From: Kryptolebias marmoratus
Lineage: Eukaryota; Chordata; Actinopteri; Cyprinodontiformes; Rivulidae
Direction of reading: 5' to 3'
DNA: 64,000 bases
Assembly: GCF_001649575.2 (NCBI RefSeq)
Contig: NC_051431.1
Coordinates: forward strand, 5,545,924-5,609,923
Under the pieces are notes generated by a model. That model saw only the letters and a program-made list of their open reading frames with translations, was not told the origin of the DNA and did no database searches. Both the position numbers and the translations under genes were made by a program. Positions 12,301 through 27,088 of the stretch are shown piece by piece. Numbering within the stretch: position 1 is the stretch's first letter; each line of letters begins with the position of its first letter.

Positions 12301-15300
12301 TTTGAAATATCCACAGAATATTGTATTATCTCCTGTTTGAACATTTGTTGACCTGGATGCCTCTGCTGTTCCTCACAAAGAAGTAACCTCTTCATCTCTT
12401 CTTGGCCCTTTTTTTTTTATTATTGACATGGAGAGTGTTGGTTCTGACAGTGACGTGTGCAGATGATCTTTGTTGTAAACCTGCACAGAACTTTAGTTTA
12501 ATATCTGGAGTTCAGGTTTGGAGTTTAGTAAAAAGCTGTATGTGAAGCAATGGCACAATGAAACAGCATTGGACAAATTTATTTATTCCCTTCTTATGTC
12601 TCATTTGAAGTTTTCCAATGCAGCCATTGGGGTTCTCCTGCTAACCACTACCTGATTTTCTCAACAGTTTTTATTTTTTAAGCAAATATGACTGAAATAA
12701 TTATAGCAATTTTCATTTATTCTTTCTCTGTTCAGTGGGAAAGTTGCTATCACACTCTTGGTTACAGGCTTGCTAATGTGTTGTTGTGATTATGTTTGAT
12801 TTTTTTGTTTGTTTGTTTTGTGTTTTGGCAAATCAGTCGAAGATGAGCCTGGTTTTTTATTCACTGGATCACAACGTCTACATAGTTTAAATTTGATTGT
12901 ATTCCAACTATGCATAAATTTATTTAAAAAAAACTCCCATATGAAAGACACATCAGACAAAGAAGACATAAATACAACCTTTTAAAAAAGAAGACACTTG
13001 ATTAGAGGAGACACATGTGTGAGAAGCTTCATCATTGTCCACATTTGTTCAAATGACCATTGATGTAGACAATGATCTTAAATTCTCAGAAAAAACAGCC
13101 ACTCAAACTACTTTTTCCCAATAGACAGTTGACAAGCAAGCTTATAAGCCTATTGAATTAGAGTGGCAAAATGTAGATTGCAAGTCAAATGCTGGGGAGA
13201 ACTCTTGGGCACAGCTTACCTCAAAAAATACTAGAGCATCGACAAGGCCTAATAGTTTTTGTCAATAAGGACGTAGAATCCAGGCAAAATTCTGAAAATG
13301 AAGACACAAGCAATGTAATTGTTACAATAGACGTTTATTTTACTAAAATTGCTGTTTTTAGCCCATGCAAACCCAGTCAGTGATGTTAACAGGACATTAG
13401 AAGAGCCAGAGTCAATAGTTTTGTGTTATCCAGAGGAGTCTATACTATATATCATGAGTATGCAAAGGAAAGGAGAGAAAAATAACAATTACAATAACAA
13501 CGCTTTTCTTGCTTTAAATTTTAGCCTGTTTAAAGCGGCACTCTTACTCTTTCGCTATCCTTTTCATCACTGTTGCTGCACCACTTTTATTTATGTATCA
13601 TCTCTTCCATGTCTTTTTTTTTTTCTCAAACGCACTTATTCTCCAGTACAACACTTTGTGATATCCATTAAAAATTTAATCTAATATAATTTTTCCTTTT
13701 TGTAATGTCTCTTTTTAAGGAATAGGCTACAGCTAGCTTTCCGTAATTTTTTTTTAAGAAAGTCAAGGTGTTTAAAGTCCTGTGGCTTCACTTTACTTTG
13801 CTCAACGTATTTTTGAAAGGGCTTTATTTGGGAAACTCCTCTGAGCCTTTCCTCTCCTGCAGTTCTGTAAATTACTTGTAAACAGGCTGTTTAAGTGTGA
13901 AGTCACCCTGCGCCCTGTTTCCGCTCTTTATTCATCACGCTGACACACAAACACATAGAAGTATGGTGAATGTTTTTGCTGAAGAGCTGGGGGAAGGGCT
14001 CCAACTGCTGTTATGGGACTGGGCCAAAATCTGACACAATACAGAAAGGTTTTGTTTTTTCCTTTTTTCTGCAATTTTTCAAAAGACGCTTTTTAAGACA
14101 GACTGATTCTAAATTCCAAAGTCATCTAATATAAAACTGTGTATTTAAGCTTATTTATTTAGACTTTTTGTAATGATTTGCCACTATTTGTTATACATAA
14201 AGTTTTAAAATTCTTTAGTTGGAAAAAAAAAGAAAGATTCTTTAGTTGGCGCAGATTACAATTGAAAAAGTAACAAAGATGCTAACAAAAAAGAAACTGA
14301 GCAAAAAATTGGACTAAATGATGAGTGGAAAATTTTTGAAATAAAATTGGCATGAGGAAGAAGGAAGAGTGAGGGGGGAAAAAAAGCAGATGCTGTGAGG
14401 GGAAAAGGAGGCGATTTACCTCATGCAGTGTGAGTGCAAAAACAGCGTGTACAAGAAACTCTAGTGGTGGTTTGTTACCATGGTAACACTTGGAAATGAA
14501 GAGGGGGGTAAAGAGTAGCCTAAAAAGAGACCCCATCGATTCAGTGATCAAATCATTATTCCAAAGAGACTGGCTCTCCACTGTAATTTCAGTAAAGTAT
14601 TTGTGTATTTGGACAGTCTATAAATGAGTTGGAAGTTGCTGAACTCATTAAACCTGCAAAGCTCAGCACAGGCAAAAACTGTTCCTTGACTTCTTGTTTT
14701 GTTCGAGTAAGTGGCCTGTTTAGAGTTAAATGTTCCTTTTTTCCAGAGTTTATTCCTGTTTCCTTTTTAGACTGTCTTGCCATCTCAGTTATCACATGAC
14801 ATTATCAACACATCCTAGAGGCCTGGAGAACGTGTAGCCAAACCTGAAATGTTTGTTTGGGGATAGAAACATCATGATCCCTTGGCTAGAGAGGTTACAT
14901 TTATCCTGGTGTGTAAACACATAGTATAAACTGAGGTATCAGATGGATGTATATTGTATATCAACTGAGGTTTTAATTCCGAGGGGATATCATGAGAGTC
15001 GCACAAGACTGAACGTGTTTACTCAGCATGTTTGCCCTCCTAAACCCCTGACCTTCATGTGCTGTCAGTGACTGGGCCTCTTCATTTGTCATATTGGACA
15101 CAAATGAGAGAGAGTTCATGTGGTCTCCTTTTTCCAAAACCCTTTTTTTTGCTCAGACGTGTTTGTCCCTGCTTTCCATATCACTAGGTGGACTTTAGTT
15201 CACCCTGTTCTTCCCAGTTCTGGTTTCTGATAATAGGTTGGGGCCACCTTAATGAAGTGCCAACACGATTAGATTCAATTTCCCCTGTTTTTTTTTTTTC

Positions 15301-18300
15301 TTGGGAGGAAAAAACTATCAGTCTGAAAAACACTTCCCATCCGAAACACACTTATCCCACACCTACAGAACTCCCCTTGTTGTCAGAAGTTGCCAGACTG
15401 TTTCTTATCATTTAGTCTTTATCTCCCTCAGTTTAGACATGTCAAGAAAGAAACACAGATGTTTTATCTTTGGCTGAACGAAACCTTTGCGGACAACAAT
15501 GTAAACTCTCAAGAACAGCTTCAAATGGAGTAAGTGTGACTCATTACATTTTTGTATTAGGCATATCAATCCTAATGTATCTTAAAACAAAAACATTAAA
15601 CCAGGAATATTGTTTTTGATTAATTTTAAGATGTATCACTTTATCTTTTAATCAGTTTATCTAGTTTTTGGTTCTTGCAACAAAATGTGTCTTTACTAAC
15701 AGGAAATTCATGCATGCCAGTAAATGAAACTCATTGGAAAAATATGTGATTTCTTGTAATACTTAAAAAACTTCAGTGTATTTAGAAATTATTTAAGCTT
15801 TCCCTTGAACAAAGAAAGTACAAATGTTTTGAGTGACACATTGGAAATTAGAAAATATAAGCAAAACTTTTGTTTTAAAGGAACAAGAAAGAGAAACTGT
15901 GCAACACTGTATGAGAGTGTTCTGTTCCCAGAGTTGGAAGTTGGAACAAAGCTGCAGGACTTGGCCGAGGCTTGTGCAGTAGGAGAAGGGTGCATCGGGA
16001 TGAGGCCAAAGCGCACAAGCTGAAAAGATTTTTGGCCTCAAGATTGGAGAGACAAAGCTTCAGTCACATCAGATCCATACAGATAGACCAGTGGGAGCTG
16101 AAAACGATTTGCTACTTAATTAAACAAATTCAGCTAATGGGAATTAAGTCGAATCAATAAAATATTTTAGTTGTATAAATTACACATGCATGCATGTTGT
16201 TGTCTGCCATTATCTTGAGTCATATTTTAAAACTACTTGATACTTAAAGACAAATGCAGCATGAGCTCCTTTAGATTGCATGACATTGTTAGAATACGTG
16301 CATGAGTAAAAGAAGTAAATAAAATCCAAGTGGACATTTAATTTCTACAGAACTGTTGTTGCAGGCACAGTTTTAAACCATTGTGTTGGTAATTAGTCTC
16401 TTAAGAAGCTCACAAACCTGCTTAGTAACATGCAGATTGTGTTCAAAGGCCTAACATATGAACATTTCACTTAGCTCCTCGTCTTCTGGAAAGTTCATTA
16501 ATGCTTTATGGTTTGTATTAAGTGTTATTAATGAAGTCCTAGGGGTAATTGATTTTGTGCGGTCCGATGTTTGGGTGGTATAGTTTTATGGATTAATGTG
16601 AATTCAGAGTACTCATACTTAGAAAAATAGATTTGGAATGCTCACATAACCATTCAAACTGGACAGTACTTTAGTTTCCAATTACTACTTAAGCCTGGGA
16701 AACCTCAGATGTGGTTAGTGAAGGAAACCAGTGAAAATGAACACCGTGATGTTGGTGTGCTCTGTGGATGGTAGAGAGGAAACTGTTCGCTCATACACCA
16801 CCAAACTGGTTCACAGGTTTTGAATACTTTCCAGACTCACCAATGAAGACTTTTATTATATAACTACCTCTATTTACCTCATTAGATATACAAAAACAAA
16901 GAACATAGAACAAAGTGTGTTTTCCTAATGCTTTATGTCAGACTAGATTGATGGATCAACCATTTCCCCAGATTCATGCTTTTGTGCACAGTAAATTATT
17001 CAAATTAATTCGACTCAGCCTGGACAACTGACAGAATACTTTGTGCAAAACTCCTTTTTGGAGGTACAGAGCTCGTTTAGCTATGGTTGTTTGGTGAGTA
17101 ATGGGTGATGCTGAGAAGAAAACAAATTCATTCTAAATCAATCAAACCTTTAACTTCCTTTAACTTCCTCATTGCACAAAGTACCAAAGAAATATTACCA
17201 GTTCCAGAACTATGGCTTGGGTTGAGTTTAGTTTTGTCCCCTTTCTCAAAACTCACTACTCCCATGTTTAAGGTCTCACAATCAGTCCAAATTAAGGGAT
17301 TAAGTAGAAAGTTGCAGTGTCCTTGTAATGTTTTTTTTTTTAACCCAGAGTGCTAATGTGAAGTGAAGGTCTCTTAAGAAGGCTGGCCTAGACTCTTTTC
17401 AGTCTTAGAGCTTTCTGTTGCCAGGCTGCTAAAAATGCTGGAGGAGTTGCCACAATGTGCTTGTGTAGAATAGCTTATGGCACAAACATTGCGCTGTCTG
17501 GGTCTGCAGGAACTGTTCATGTGGGACAGCTGCTTTATGATGGTAAACTCCCGTCCTGAAAGTTGGCGACCCCCTGTTGACTCACTGGCATAAGCGCAAT
17601 GCATGCGAATTGATTTAACATGTTGGATTAGCCAGTTAAATGCAGAAATCCTTTTCCTCAAATGTACAATTGTGACATTTAGGGCTTTATGGTACTAATA
17701 AAGACCGTTGAGTTTTTATATCCAGGGTTTGCATTTGCTGCCTATTGATCAGGTGACTTACAACAAATTTATGTAGAAAAGAGTATCAAACTTTAATAAA
17801 AGCATAAGAAAATGAACAACTTTTTGGTTTTTGTTGCTTCTTCCTGTAAGTGTTACAGTGCTTTATATACATTGCAAAGACACTGCCGAACCGGTGACAT
17901 GAAACTCAAATTTTTACAACACAAAAAAAGAAGGAGAAAAGAAAAAAAAAAACAACAAGGAAATACTGGGATCAAAATCAAAAACCAAGCCATGTCGATT
18001 TGTGTTTGCCTTTATCATGCGCACACTCTGACACACACAACTCAGCCTTACAGAAGAAGAATACAGTGGCAAGGAGTCAGACGGAAACGGGAGAACCAGA
18101 GAGTGGGGGAGCAGCAGTGGTGGAGTTTTATAGAAAAAAGTGAAAGCGAGAAAATAGAGTAAAAATAGCTTCATGATGGAGATGGTGTCTTGGTGAGGCA
18201 GCCCACTAACCTCAGAGGCGCCACAATCCCTGCCTTATCCCACCCCAGTGAAAAGGAGGGGCTACACCACAGATCTTTCTGACTGCCAAAACTTTAGTGT

Positions 18301-19700
18301 CAGGCCACCTCTCTCTCTCTTAGGCTGGTCGTGGGGGGGCCCAGGCATCTCAGACTGTGAAAAGACAACAAAGCACTGCTGCCATTTTTGTGTGGTCGGG
18401 TGGCCTCTCAAACGTCAGAGCAGGAACAGCGACAAAGTCTCAACTAGTCAACAGTGTTCAGTTAAAAATGTCAAAGCCATCCAACAGAGCAGGTCAATTT
18501 AAGTGACTACCGATGTAATATTTACTGTATGAGCATTTGCAAATTTATGTTCAAGTTGGCAATGGAATTTACACCTCTGAGGTGCCTGGTGCTGTACATG
18601 AGTGATTAAAACACAACAATTCTGTCCAGCAGATTTACGTTCATGGCCAGATTGAACAAACAAGGCAAATTAGCGTGTGGCCCCAAATTAAAATGGTCAG
18701 TTCTGTGGGTCATCTGTATATACTGTGTTGATCTGAACAAAGCAGCTCATGTCGTTAATGACAAGACTTGTGCAAATTAAGCTTGGGACACAAACATGTA
18801 GGCTTGTTGATAACAAGGTGCAGGTAACTTCCTAACAACATAGGTTGCTGCTTGTTAAGAGCAACCGTGCTTAAGAGTCATGCAGTTTAGCCTGAATAAA
18901 AAGTTTGTTATAGCCTACTTCAATAAAAATAATGTTGTTTTTTTTTGTTTTGCTTTTTTTAAGTGACGTTATTATTACACAGTGTATCAGCAGAAGCCGC
19001 TGCTGCAGATCAAACAGTGTTAAGCATAGTTTCCCCTAATTTGATTCAACTTAGGTGCTGTCAAATACATGAGTATGAGCTGCAGCCAATTATTTTAAGA
19101 AAAATCATAGCATATGAAAGTGTCAACAGCATTTTTTAAATATTGTAATGTATTAGATACCTCTGAACAGTCAATCCCAAATGCTTATATTGAGAGCTTA
19201 GATTACATTAAATTAGTAAAACCTATGATAGCAGAAATGGCCAGAGAAAAGCAGATGTTTTTAGACTCAAAATTACAAATAGCTAGTTACCTACGTAATA
19301 CTTGATCAGATAAAACAGCTATTTATAATAAGATTAGTGTTTGTCTTTTGTAGCTTTGGCAACAAATGGACTTCTAGTATAAAAAACTGTCCAAATAAAC
19401 CAAGCTTTTTAAACCAAGAAGAAGAAAAAAACAAAAGGAAAAGCTCTGTGTATTAGACTAACTTTGAGAATTATAAGCATAAAATCCAATCACAAAGGAG
19501 AACTTGAAATAAAACATTAGATAAGACAAAAAGATTTGCCTAAACACATAAACCTAATGGACAAGTAAGCACTAATTTGCTGTGAATAATTTGCTTCAAG
19601 TCTTTTGATGCAGGTTGAAGGTTTCAAATTGTCTTGGATTTTCTCCAGTTAATTATGCATAGCGTGACTTGTCTATCAGTACATCTAGATAATGTCTTTC

Positions 19701-19870
19701 TCATTCATTCACTCATTTTCTGAGCTCACGGTGCTAGTCAGGGTCACAGAGGTGCTGGAACCCATCCCAGGTGTGATCAGGCAAGAGATTTGGTACACCG
19801 TGGACATTTTGTCTCTTCATTACAGGGCCAACACAGAGACACATCAATCAACCAACCATGCATCTATAAA
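19701..19870 (-). mobile_element. Degenerate fish LINE-tail-like repeat, minus orientation
   Basis: Read on the minus strand, this copy carries eroded versions of the words gATGGACTGGCGACCTGTCC, AGGGTGTACC and CAGCAC that recur in many teleost genomes, and it ends in a GAAT-type tail (19701-19718 on the plus strand). It shares these words with 40798-40983. I assign it to the 3' end of an L2/Maui-type LINE or a SINE built on one. The exact family name is uncertain. Confidence 0.55.
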
Positions 19871-22800
19871 CTCAAACACACTCCTACTGAACAGTCAATT
19901 TATCACATTTTTCTATTATATGGTTCAATATAGTATGGTAGGGAGCTACTAATCACAGCTTTTACCTGCTTCATTTTCCACTGCAGACATTACCCTCTGT
20001 ATGGGAGTGGAATCAGCTGTTTATTATCAACACATATTTGAAGCTACGGCAACACAAACACACGACTTCTCAGTGTCTATTTGTCTACATTACATAGATC
20101 CAGCAGACACTATTCTTACAAATGAACTGGAGTAAAAACAGATGGATGGGGGGATTTTTTTTTCACTAAATGAGTTTGTGACAGGTTTAGTATAAAAAAG
20201 ATTTGAATGACTCTTAGGAATGATTATAACCACAGCTGAAGAGGTCAGGTGTAGTCAGTGGACAAAAAATAAACAGATCTGTAAATCTAAACATGCAGTA
20301 TATATGCACAAATGAGATTTATGTGTGTTTTTGTGTAAAGTAATAGAATTTCTGTCTGCTTTATAAAATCAGGATGTTTGTTGGTCTGTGAACTTCTGCA
20401 GTGCTATTTTTGGTCCTGCTGCAACAAGCTTTCCCTTTATTTTCAAGCTCAAGAGGAGACGTTTCGAAAATATTGCATTTCTGAAATAATTTTACCTTTG
20501 TTTAGGAATCAGTTACTATTGTCATTTTTTAAGCTGTCTGGCTCTGCTTGATTGCTCACATAGTGGTTTAGCAAAAGTTACAAACTCAGTTCTGAAGATT
20601 GTTACTAAATTGAAAAACTGACATTGGAACTGTTCAGGTAAAATGTGCTGCAGTGTATTTTATATCAGTTACAGCAAGTCGAGGATTTTAAGGAACAGTC
20701 TGTCGATGATGCAAAAATCACTTTCTGTTCTGCAGTTCAATAGGAAGGCTTACCTAATGTTCAATTTACAGAGTAGAATGAAAAAGAAATCAAAACTTCT
20801 GATTAGCATAATATTCAGTAGACTTCAGGCTTCTATCTGTCGTCAGTTCTGAGGCAGGAAGAGACTAAAAATCCTTTATACCAAGTTTCTTTTTGTGTCG
20901 TCGTTGTGCAGTACGTAAAATGCTGTGCTGTATGTGAAAATAACTGATTCTAATCAGGAAGTGAGAGCTGTCATCTGGGAAATACTGACAGACAAAGGAG
21001 AAAAGAGATCTGGACAGCTCAACATGCTCACTCATCTGGAGGATATTCAAAAGAAAAATATTTTCATAACTGTTTTAAATTTTACATAATAGGTAGCTTA
21101 AGGGCACTGTACACATGTTTTTTCCTCTCAGTTCAAGAAGGAGAACGTCTGGATTGCATTAGTTATGTGTTGAGGGTATTTGCTTCTTTGGACTTGTCAC
21201 TTTGCAGTCACACAGAAACACTGCAGAAAATCTGAACAAAATGATGCTCTGTTTGTCATTGTATCTACTTTAAGAAATCTCATAGCATATTAATGTAGTA
21301 TGCTTTGTAATAAAATAATTGAGGTTTACTGAATGTCCTAATTAATATTTTTCTCTAGTCTGGGAAATACAGCAACTGTAAGTCTTTTGGAAAATTACAA
21401 AGTGGTTTTAGTTTTCTGCACTGTTTCTTTAATTAGAGAACAAAAAGTAAAAGAAAAAAGCACTAAAGCAATTTATTTAAGTTTTTTTTTTCTTAAGGTA
21501 AAATTTTGTTTTTGTAAAAAGTGCAAGTATTGAAATCAACTGAAGCTTTTTTTTAACCAAGTTAAAGTTAAAACGATCACTTTCTACCATAACTGATCTG
21601 AATTAGTCACCTAACAACGAGACAAAATCCAAACCAGAAACATTGATGAGTATCTTGTTTGCAAAATGAAGTCTTTATTTTTATATTTGCCATTAAAAAA
21701 TATCTTGAAACTTATTTTAGTTTTACAGATGATGATTTAAGCAAAAACATAAGACTTTGACCTAAAAATCCTATCCTCTGGCTTTTTGGAGGCAAATTTT
21801 AATTCTGTGTTTCTCATACTGGCTTTTTTGTTTATTTGATAAAGCAGCTCGGAAAGTGTAGACTTATAGATTGATTCAAAGCCACCAGTTTGCACTCTGA
21901 GACCTTTTCATCTGGTAGCAATCTTCTTCTGAGCTTTTAGTCTCCAAAAGCCCAATCCATCAGCCACTGTCATTTGCTGCAATGAAATGTGAAAGGGAGT
22001 GTAAACTCGCGGAGACATAATGTACTTTTAAAATGGAAAATACCAGTTTAAACTTCATTTGTGCATAATAGCTTTTGGGAGGACAGGAAAATAAGGACAT
22101 CAGTTCAAAATCCCCCCCTATTTATTTTTGGAGGGGCATTAACTGAAACACATTTTCTTTTTTAAAACTTGTTGCTTGTTCATTACTTCTAAAATAACAG
22201 TGGGATTACAGTTAAATGTGCTTATTTCTTACGTATACAGCAGACTGGTTTTAATTGGTTCCTCTTTTATGTTTCATGAGACAGTCACCACACTGTGTTT
22301 GGGTTTGATGTGGAAAATGAGCACCAGATTGCATAAACTCCAATGCAAACAGAGAAAATGGGTCCTGTGTGCATGCAATGTAAGTGATTGTTGCCAGATT
22401 ATATGCACCATATGTATTCCTTCAAGAGAGTAGACTGAATATCCTTTTTTATGAATTCCACCTAAAGTCATCACATTGTGGAGCCATATTTATCTACACT
22501 GGCTAACTGGTTCCATATTTTTCAATTCAAGTTTTCTTGAGCCTGTGGACAGAAGATAACAACACAGTAGGTCAAAGAAGGACGAGACAGCCGTCAGCTA
22601 TCTACCACACTTAAAACAACTTATATTTGTTCAACTTTAAAGAGTAAGACCTGGGATAAAAGGTAATATTAACTGTCTGTCTGAAGAGATGAAAAGCAGC
22701 CTAAGACGTGGTCTCTTCTTTCCTGCCTGGAGCAGTGTGCATATGGTCAGCAGTGAAATGTGTCCCGTCAGAAAGGTCAATGAAGGGCTGAATCATGAAA

Positions 22801-25800
22801 TTGTGGAACGCAAGATGTCTTACTAGGCCGAGAGAAGGAAATGAGAGGTGTCCAAATAAATCCAGTTAAAATGAGTCAGACAAAATATGAAATGGCATCT
22901 GCTTTATTCACTCGTGGCTTAAGATGAAATAAACTTAATCTTAGAGGAGAAAAATAAGGATAAAAAGAATGGAAAAAGTGAGAGACAATGTGGAATCAAA
23001 AAAGGAATGAGTTAAACTATCATTCTTATAAATCAAAACCATTGAGTATGTCTTGCAAACAAAGGAAGATTATACACTTAAAAGGATTCTTTGACAAACA
23101 TATGGCATTTTTCTGAAATCAAAGTCAGATTCCATTTTATCAATCCCATTGGGTAATCTGTTTGTAGCCTCATAGTCAACATTCTCTTCCAGCACACATT
23201 GTTAACAACAACAACAAAAAGAAAGATGCAAGAAGAAACAAGAAAAATGGAGCAGGTTTTTCAGTAAAAACACCCATTTAAAATGTATATAGTCTACATT
23301 TAGCAGCCTAATTGAGAAGGGAATAAAGGATCATGGAGAAGTGATTGATTCTCATCCTGAGCAGAATGTAACGTCAGCCTGAAGGCATGACAACGAATTA
23401 ATTTGTCATAACTTAATGTTATAGTGCTGACCAGCTTTCCTGGATAAAATCAACATTTAGTCTATGCCCCCACTGACCCCTTTGACCTTGCATGGGAACT
23501 TGCTGAACTTTAATTAGGTTTTAAAAAGGATGATTGTATGATCGCTTATTAAATTTGTTAAATAATATTCAATTTGACCTTTTAAATGATAATGTAGTAA
23601 AAGTACATAAATGTGGGGAGTGTTCTGAATGATTTTGACTGTCCTGATATTTTTGTTGACAACAAACACAAGGACATGAAGTAACTACTACATGTTGTTA
23701 TGGTAGAAAACTGCTTAGCATTCATATTCAGCCAAACAGAAGATGACCTAAAGTTAAAAGTCAAAAAGTAAATTAAAATAGGTAGGAACAGAGTTTGGAA
23801 GCTATTTTTGGATAGAAACAAAACTTTTGCAGAGGTTGAGAATCTGATTGCATGTGGATGTTTTTTATCTGAGTGAAGTGAGTATTCAGGAGAAAACAGC
23901 TGCCTCTCATCTTTGTCGACAAGCACGAATGTTTTGGTTTCACTCTGATTGGATATCACATAACCCTATTTGAGACTAAATTATGATCATTGTGAACTTT
24001 AAACAAACACATATTGTATAAATGAAGAGCAGGTTACATGTGTGTGTGAGTATATAAAGTTCAGTGAATCAAGTTTTTATTTAACCAAATGTAGTCGTAA
24101 GCACATTATTTCTTGAGATTACCCGTTGTGTGCTGAAGTAATAATGAATTTAAATTGCAGTGTGCTAGAATGCTGTCCACACTTGTGTGCCAGGAAGATT
24201 TTTAATGAAATTCATATTTTATTCAAGTTAAAGTCCAAAATTTACATTAGCTTTTGAACTTTGTTTAACTTCATTTTTATTGGACTGCAGCTGCTTAAAC
24301 CAGCATTCAACAAGATATCTCAATTTGAAGTTATCTAAATGTGCTAAGAGCTTTCCTCCCCCATCCTAACTCTTGTCAGGGTTCACTCACTCAGATATAA
24401 ACCTGGTCTCATGCCAGACTTGTATCTTTTTCTCTATTTTGTAAGCTGGCTCCTCCACTTCCCGCATCCTGCATAGCAGTCTTTAGGTTGTTTGTGAAAT
24501 GGAAGTAGCATAGGACCCCTCTGGGACATAACAGAGAGCGCGAGGTCTATAGCCCCCTCACCTCTGTGTTCCTGCAGAGTCCCCAGTGGTATGGTGAACA
24601 GTAGGCTTGCTCTCCCGGTCTTTAGACTTTCTGTATGAGTGTTTGTCTGATGTGGACTTAAGAATTGCATCTTGAAGGTGGCCCTTTTTGCCTTTTTGCA
24701 CTAAAAGTAGATGCCACACTGAGTTAGTCCAGCAGTCTGCTAAGATCTGGCGAGACTGGAGAAAAATATTTTTCTAAGATTACCCTGAAGTGTAAGTAGC
24801 TGAAATTCAGTGATCTTGCCAATAAGCTTTCTCCTTTCTTTACATGTCTGTATGAAACACTCTTTCTCCACCTTTTTACCACTTTTAAAAAACAATATAT
24901 ATATATAAATATTTAAATCAGGCACATTTTACTCTTTATTTTTACATATTGTGTTAGTGTTTTGTGTTTAATACTTTTGCTCAACTCCTCTAACACAGAA
25001 CTAAAATCAATTTTGGATAGTGTTATCCTTATCTGCAGGATGCACCAGGAATACTGTGGGAATATTCTGAATGAAGGGTGGTGCACTTAATGAGGGTAAA
25101 ATGTCTCCAGCACATAATTTCTGTGGTATTATTTATAATCGATTTCATTTGTGCCTTCTGCTATAATTTACATCACAACCTATTCCTTAGTTTTCTCCTC
25201 TGTCCCAAAATTGAAGTACCCATCAAAGCTTTTTAAACTTATTAACTACAGAAGCTGATTTTGTTACGTTGAATGTTTAAAACTAAGTAATGCATAAATA
25301 ACAGAAATACTTTGTTTATGAGACATGAGATGGGGACATCCCCACATTTCTGTGACTCTTTCTCTCCCTTTCTTATCCCTGTTTTATTCTACCAGTACTT
25401 TGAAATTATATATTGTTGTAGTCAACAAAGCATAACTACAATGAAGTGTTTTGAGCTGCTGCTGTCTCTGTATAGAATTTGTCATTGCCTAGGTGGAACT
25501 TTCCATAAATGCAGATTGGAGCTGGAGCCAAACAGTGTGGTGATTTCTGCAGAGGTGCGGGAATTAACACAGCAATACCCTTTCCCCTCTGAAGACAAAA
25601 GCCAGATGTTAACAGATATCAGTGTTTACTTTTGTCCAGTGTAAAAAAAGGCTTTAGCAATGAGGCACTTTGGCAAAAACAGTTCACTCTTCCATCCAAA
25701 TTCCATCAACACCCATGTGTTGTCTGTCAGCGGTACTAATCCGGAGCTCACTGTTGTACAAATAGGGCTGTTCGATGGTAGATCCCACATCATCTACTAA

Positions 25801-26915
25801 GTCCATAGGCGTCTTCTGGCTAATTCCTGCAGTTGTTCCCCTGACTTAAAATGAAATTGCCACCTAATCAGAATAATTCACAAGAGATGGAACTGCAGTT
25901 ATATTTTCAACAAATTAAATTTTTAGCATTTAAAATCTTTGGTGCTGAAGATTTCTGCAGAACAACAAATTAGTCTGAAATAAATTCAACTAGTTCTTTT
26001 ACGCATGTGTAGCCTTAATGTACTATATCAAAAGGTGAAGCACGTTAAGTAGTCTTTTGAGTAGAAAGAATTTAAGTCGAACATTCTGCTCTGGTCCAGC
26101 CCCAGATCATTGGGGTAGCTACGGTCAAAGGTCGGAGGTTAGAGGATGGCCAACAGTATGCTAAGCCACTCTCCAGAGTCAACACTCGTAAATTAAAGAC
26201 ATACTTCTTCAAGCTATGCTTCAGGATTCTCAATCAAATTAGGTTTTTCCAAATGGGAACAAGAAGGAAAACAACACTAAATGGTCCCTCCCCAAGTTTT
26301 CTACCTCTGCTGTTTTCCCCACTTCAACTTTTATCTTTTTGTCTGCGCTTGGTGTGATCTGTTAAATCCATTAGCCCAGGGAGGCCTGTGGCTCTTTGTC
26401 TGCGGGAATATATCAAACTGTTAGCAGTATTTGGTATATTGGCACAAAGCTTCATGCAGAGAATTAAAGAATGAGCTTCAACAAAGAAACCACTAAAAGA
26501 CTGATAGAAGAAGTGAATAAAGTCTGTCATATAATAACCACAGAGTCTAATTGTCTCAACTTTGATTCTTCAGAAAATACATAAAAGTAAAAGATTATAG
26601 TTTTTAACTTGTAGCCAAGAAATATTTGATTTATTTGTAATGTTTCTATGTCTAATATTTAGGAGGTCTTTAAATGGAAAACCCAATCTTGGGATGCACT
26701 TCTACACCAGTCAAGAGAAAAGTAGCACAGATGCATCATAAATTTTAGGAACTGAGAAAAGCTGACTGAGACCACCCTTCATCACTAACATCTGGTGTCT
26801 GATCACCGATGACAATTACCTGTAGCTTCCTAATAAAAAAAGTGATAATTTATGTTGGCATGTTTTAAATCAGATTAGGAATTCCTAAGTAAAACATTTC
26901 CTCTTTGGGGTTCAG
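19871..26915. other. Intronic sequence, no gene recognised
   Basis: AT-rich intronic DNA without recognised genes or clear repeats. A 12-codon run at 26187-26222 on the plus strand faintly resembles the decayed C-terminal end of a LINE reverse transcriptase, but it is too short to call. Confidence 0.45.
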
Positions 26916-27088
26916 ATTGCTGGTTTAAGTACGGCCATGCAGAACCTTTGTTCTCTACAGAGGAAATGTCTGAGCTGCTAGAGGAGATGGCAAATGAATT
27001 GAGTTACCTAAAAGGATGCCTGAATTTCCAAATGACTACACCAGAAACAAAAGAACAAGTCAAGAAGCAACAAAAAAGAAAAAAGTGA
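26916..27088 (+). other. Candidate coding segment (possible last exon of a nested transcript), unproven
   Basis: After an acceptor-like tract (TTTCCTCTTTGGGGTTCAG ending at 26915), a frame beginning with a split codon reads 56 codons to a TGA at 27086-27088. The predicted peptide starts CWFKYGHAEPLF, continues with an acidic, probably helical stretch (TEEMSELLEEMANEL) and ends in a lysine-rich tail (KKQQKRKK). An AATAAA lies at 27212-27217, 124 bases after the stop, which would suit a terminal exon. No upstream partner exon was found and I do not recognise the protein. Frames of this length also arise by chance in this intron. A degenerate retrocopy fragment or a non-dchs1 nested gene are the alternatives. 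Confidence 0.2.

Larger units (their letters stand above)
5414..19700. other. Intronic sequence, no gene recognised
   Basis: AT-rich intronic DNA with only small simple-sequence patches: G-runs at 5662-5680, a TGAA tetramer tract at 6361-6378 and poly-A/T runs throughout. Open frames such as those near 9118-9555 and 15805-16023 have no recognisable domain, splice support or start context. Conserved non-coding elements may be present but cannot be recognised without alignment. Confidence 0.5.

Noticed and set aside
15805..16023. 72-codon frame with a protein-like composition ending RPKRTS
   Set aside because: No start context, no splice signals, no family recognised; the evidence is weaker than for 26916-27088.
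26187..26222. Short run RKLKTYFFKLCF resembling a LINE reverse-transcriptase end
   Set aside because: Only twelve codons with no flanking similarity or tail; could be chance.
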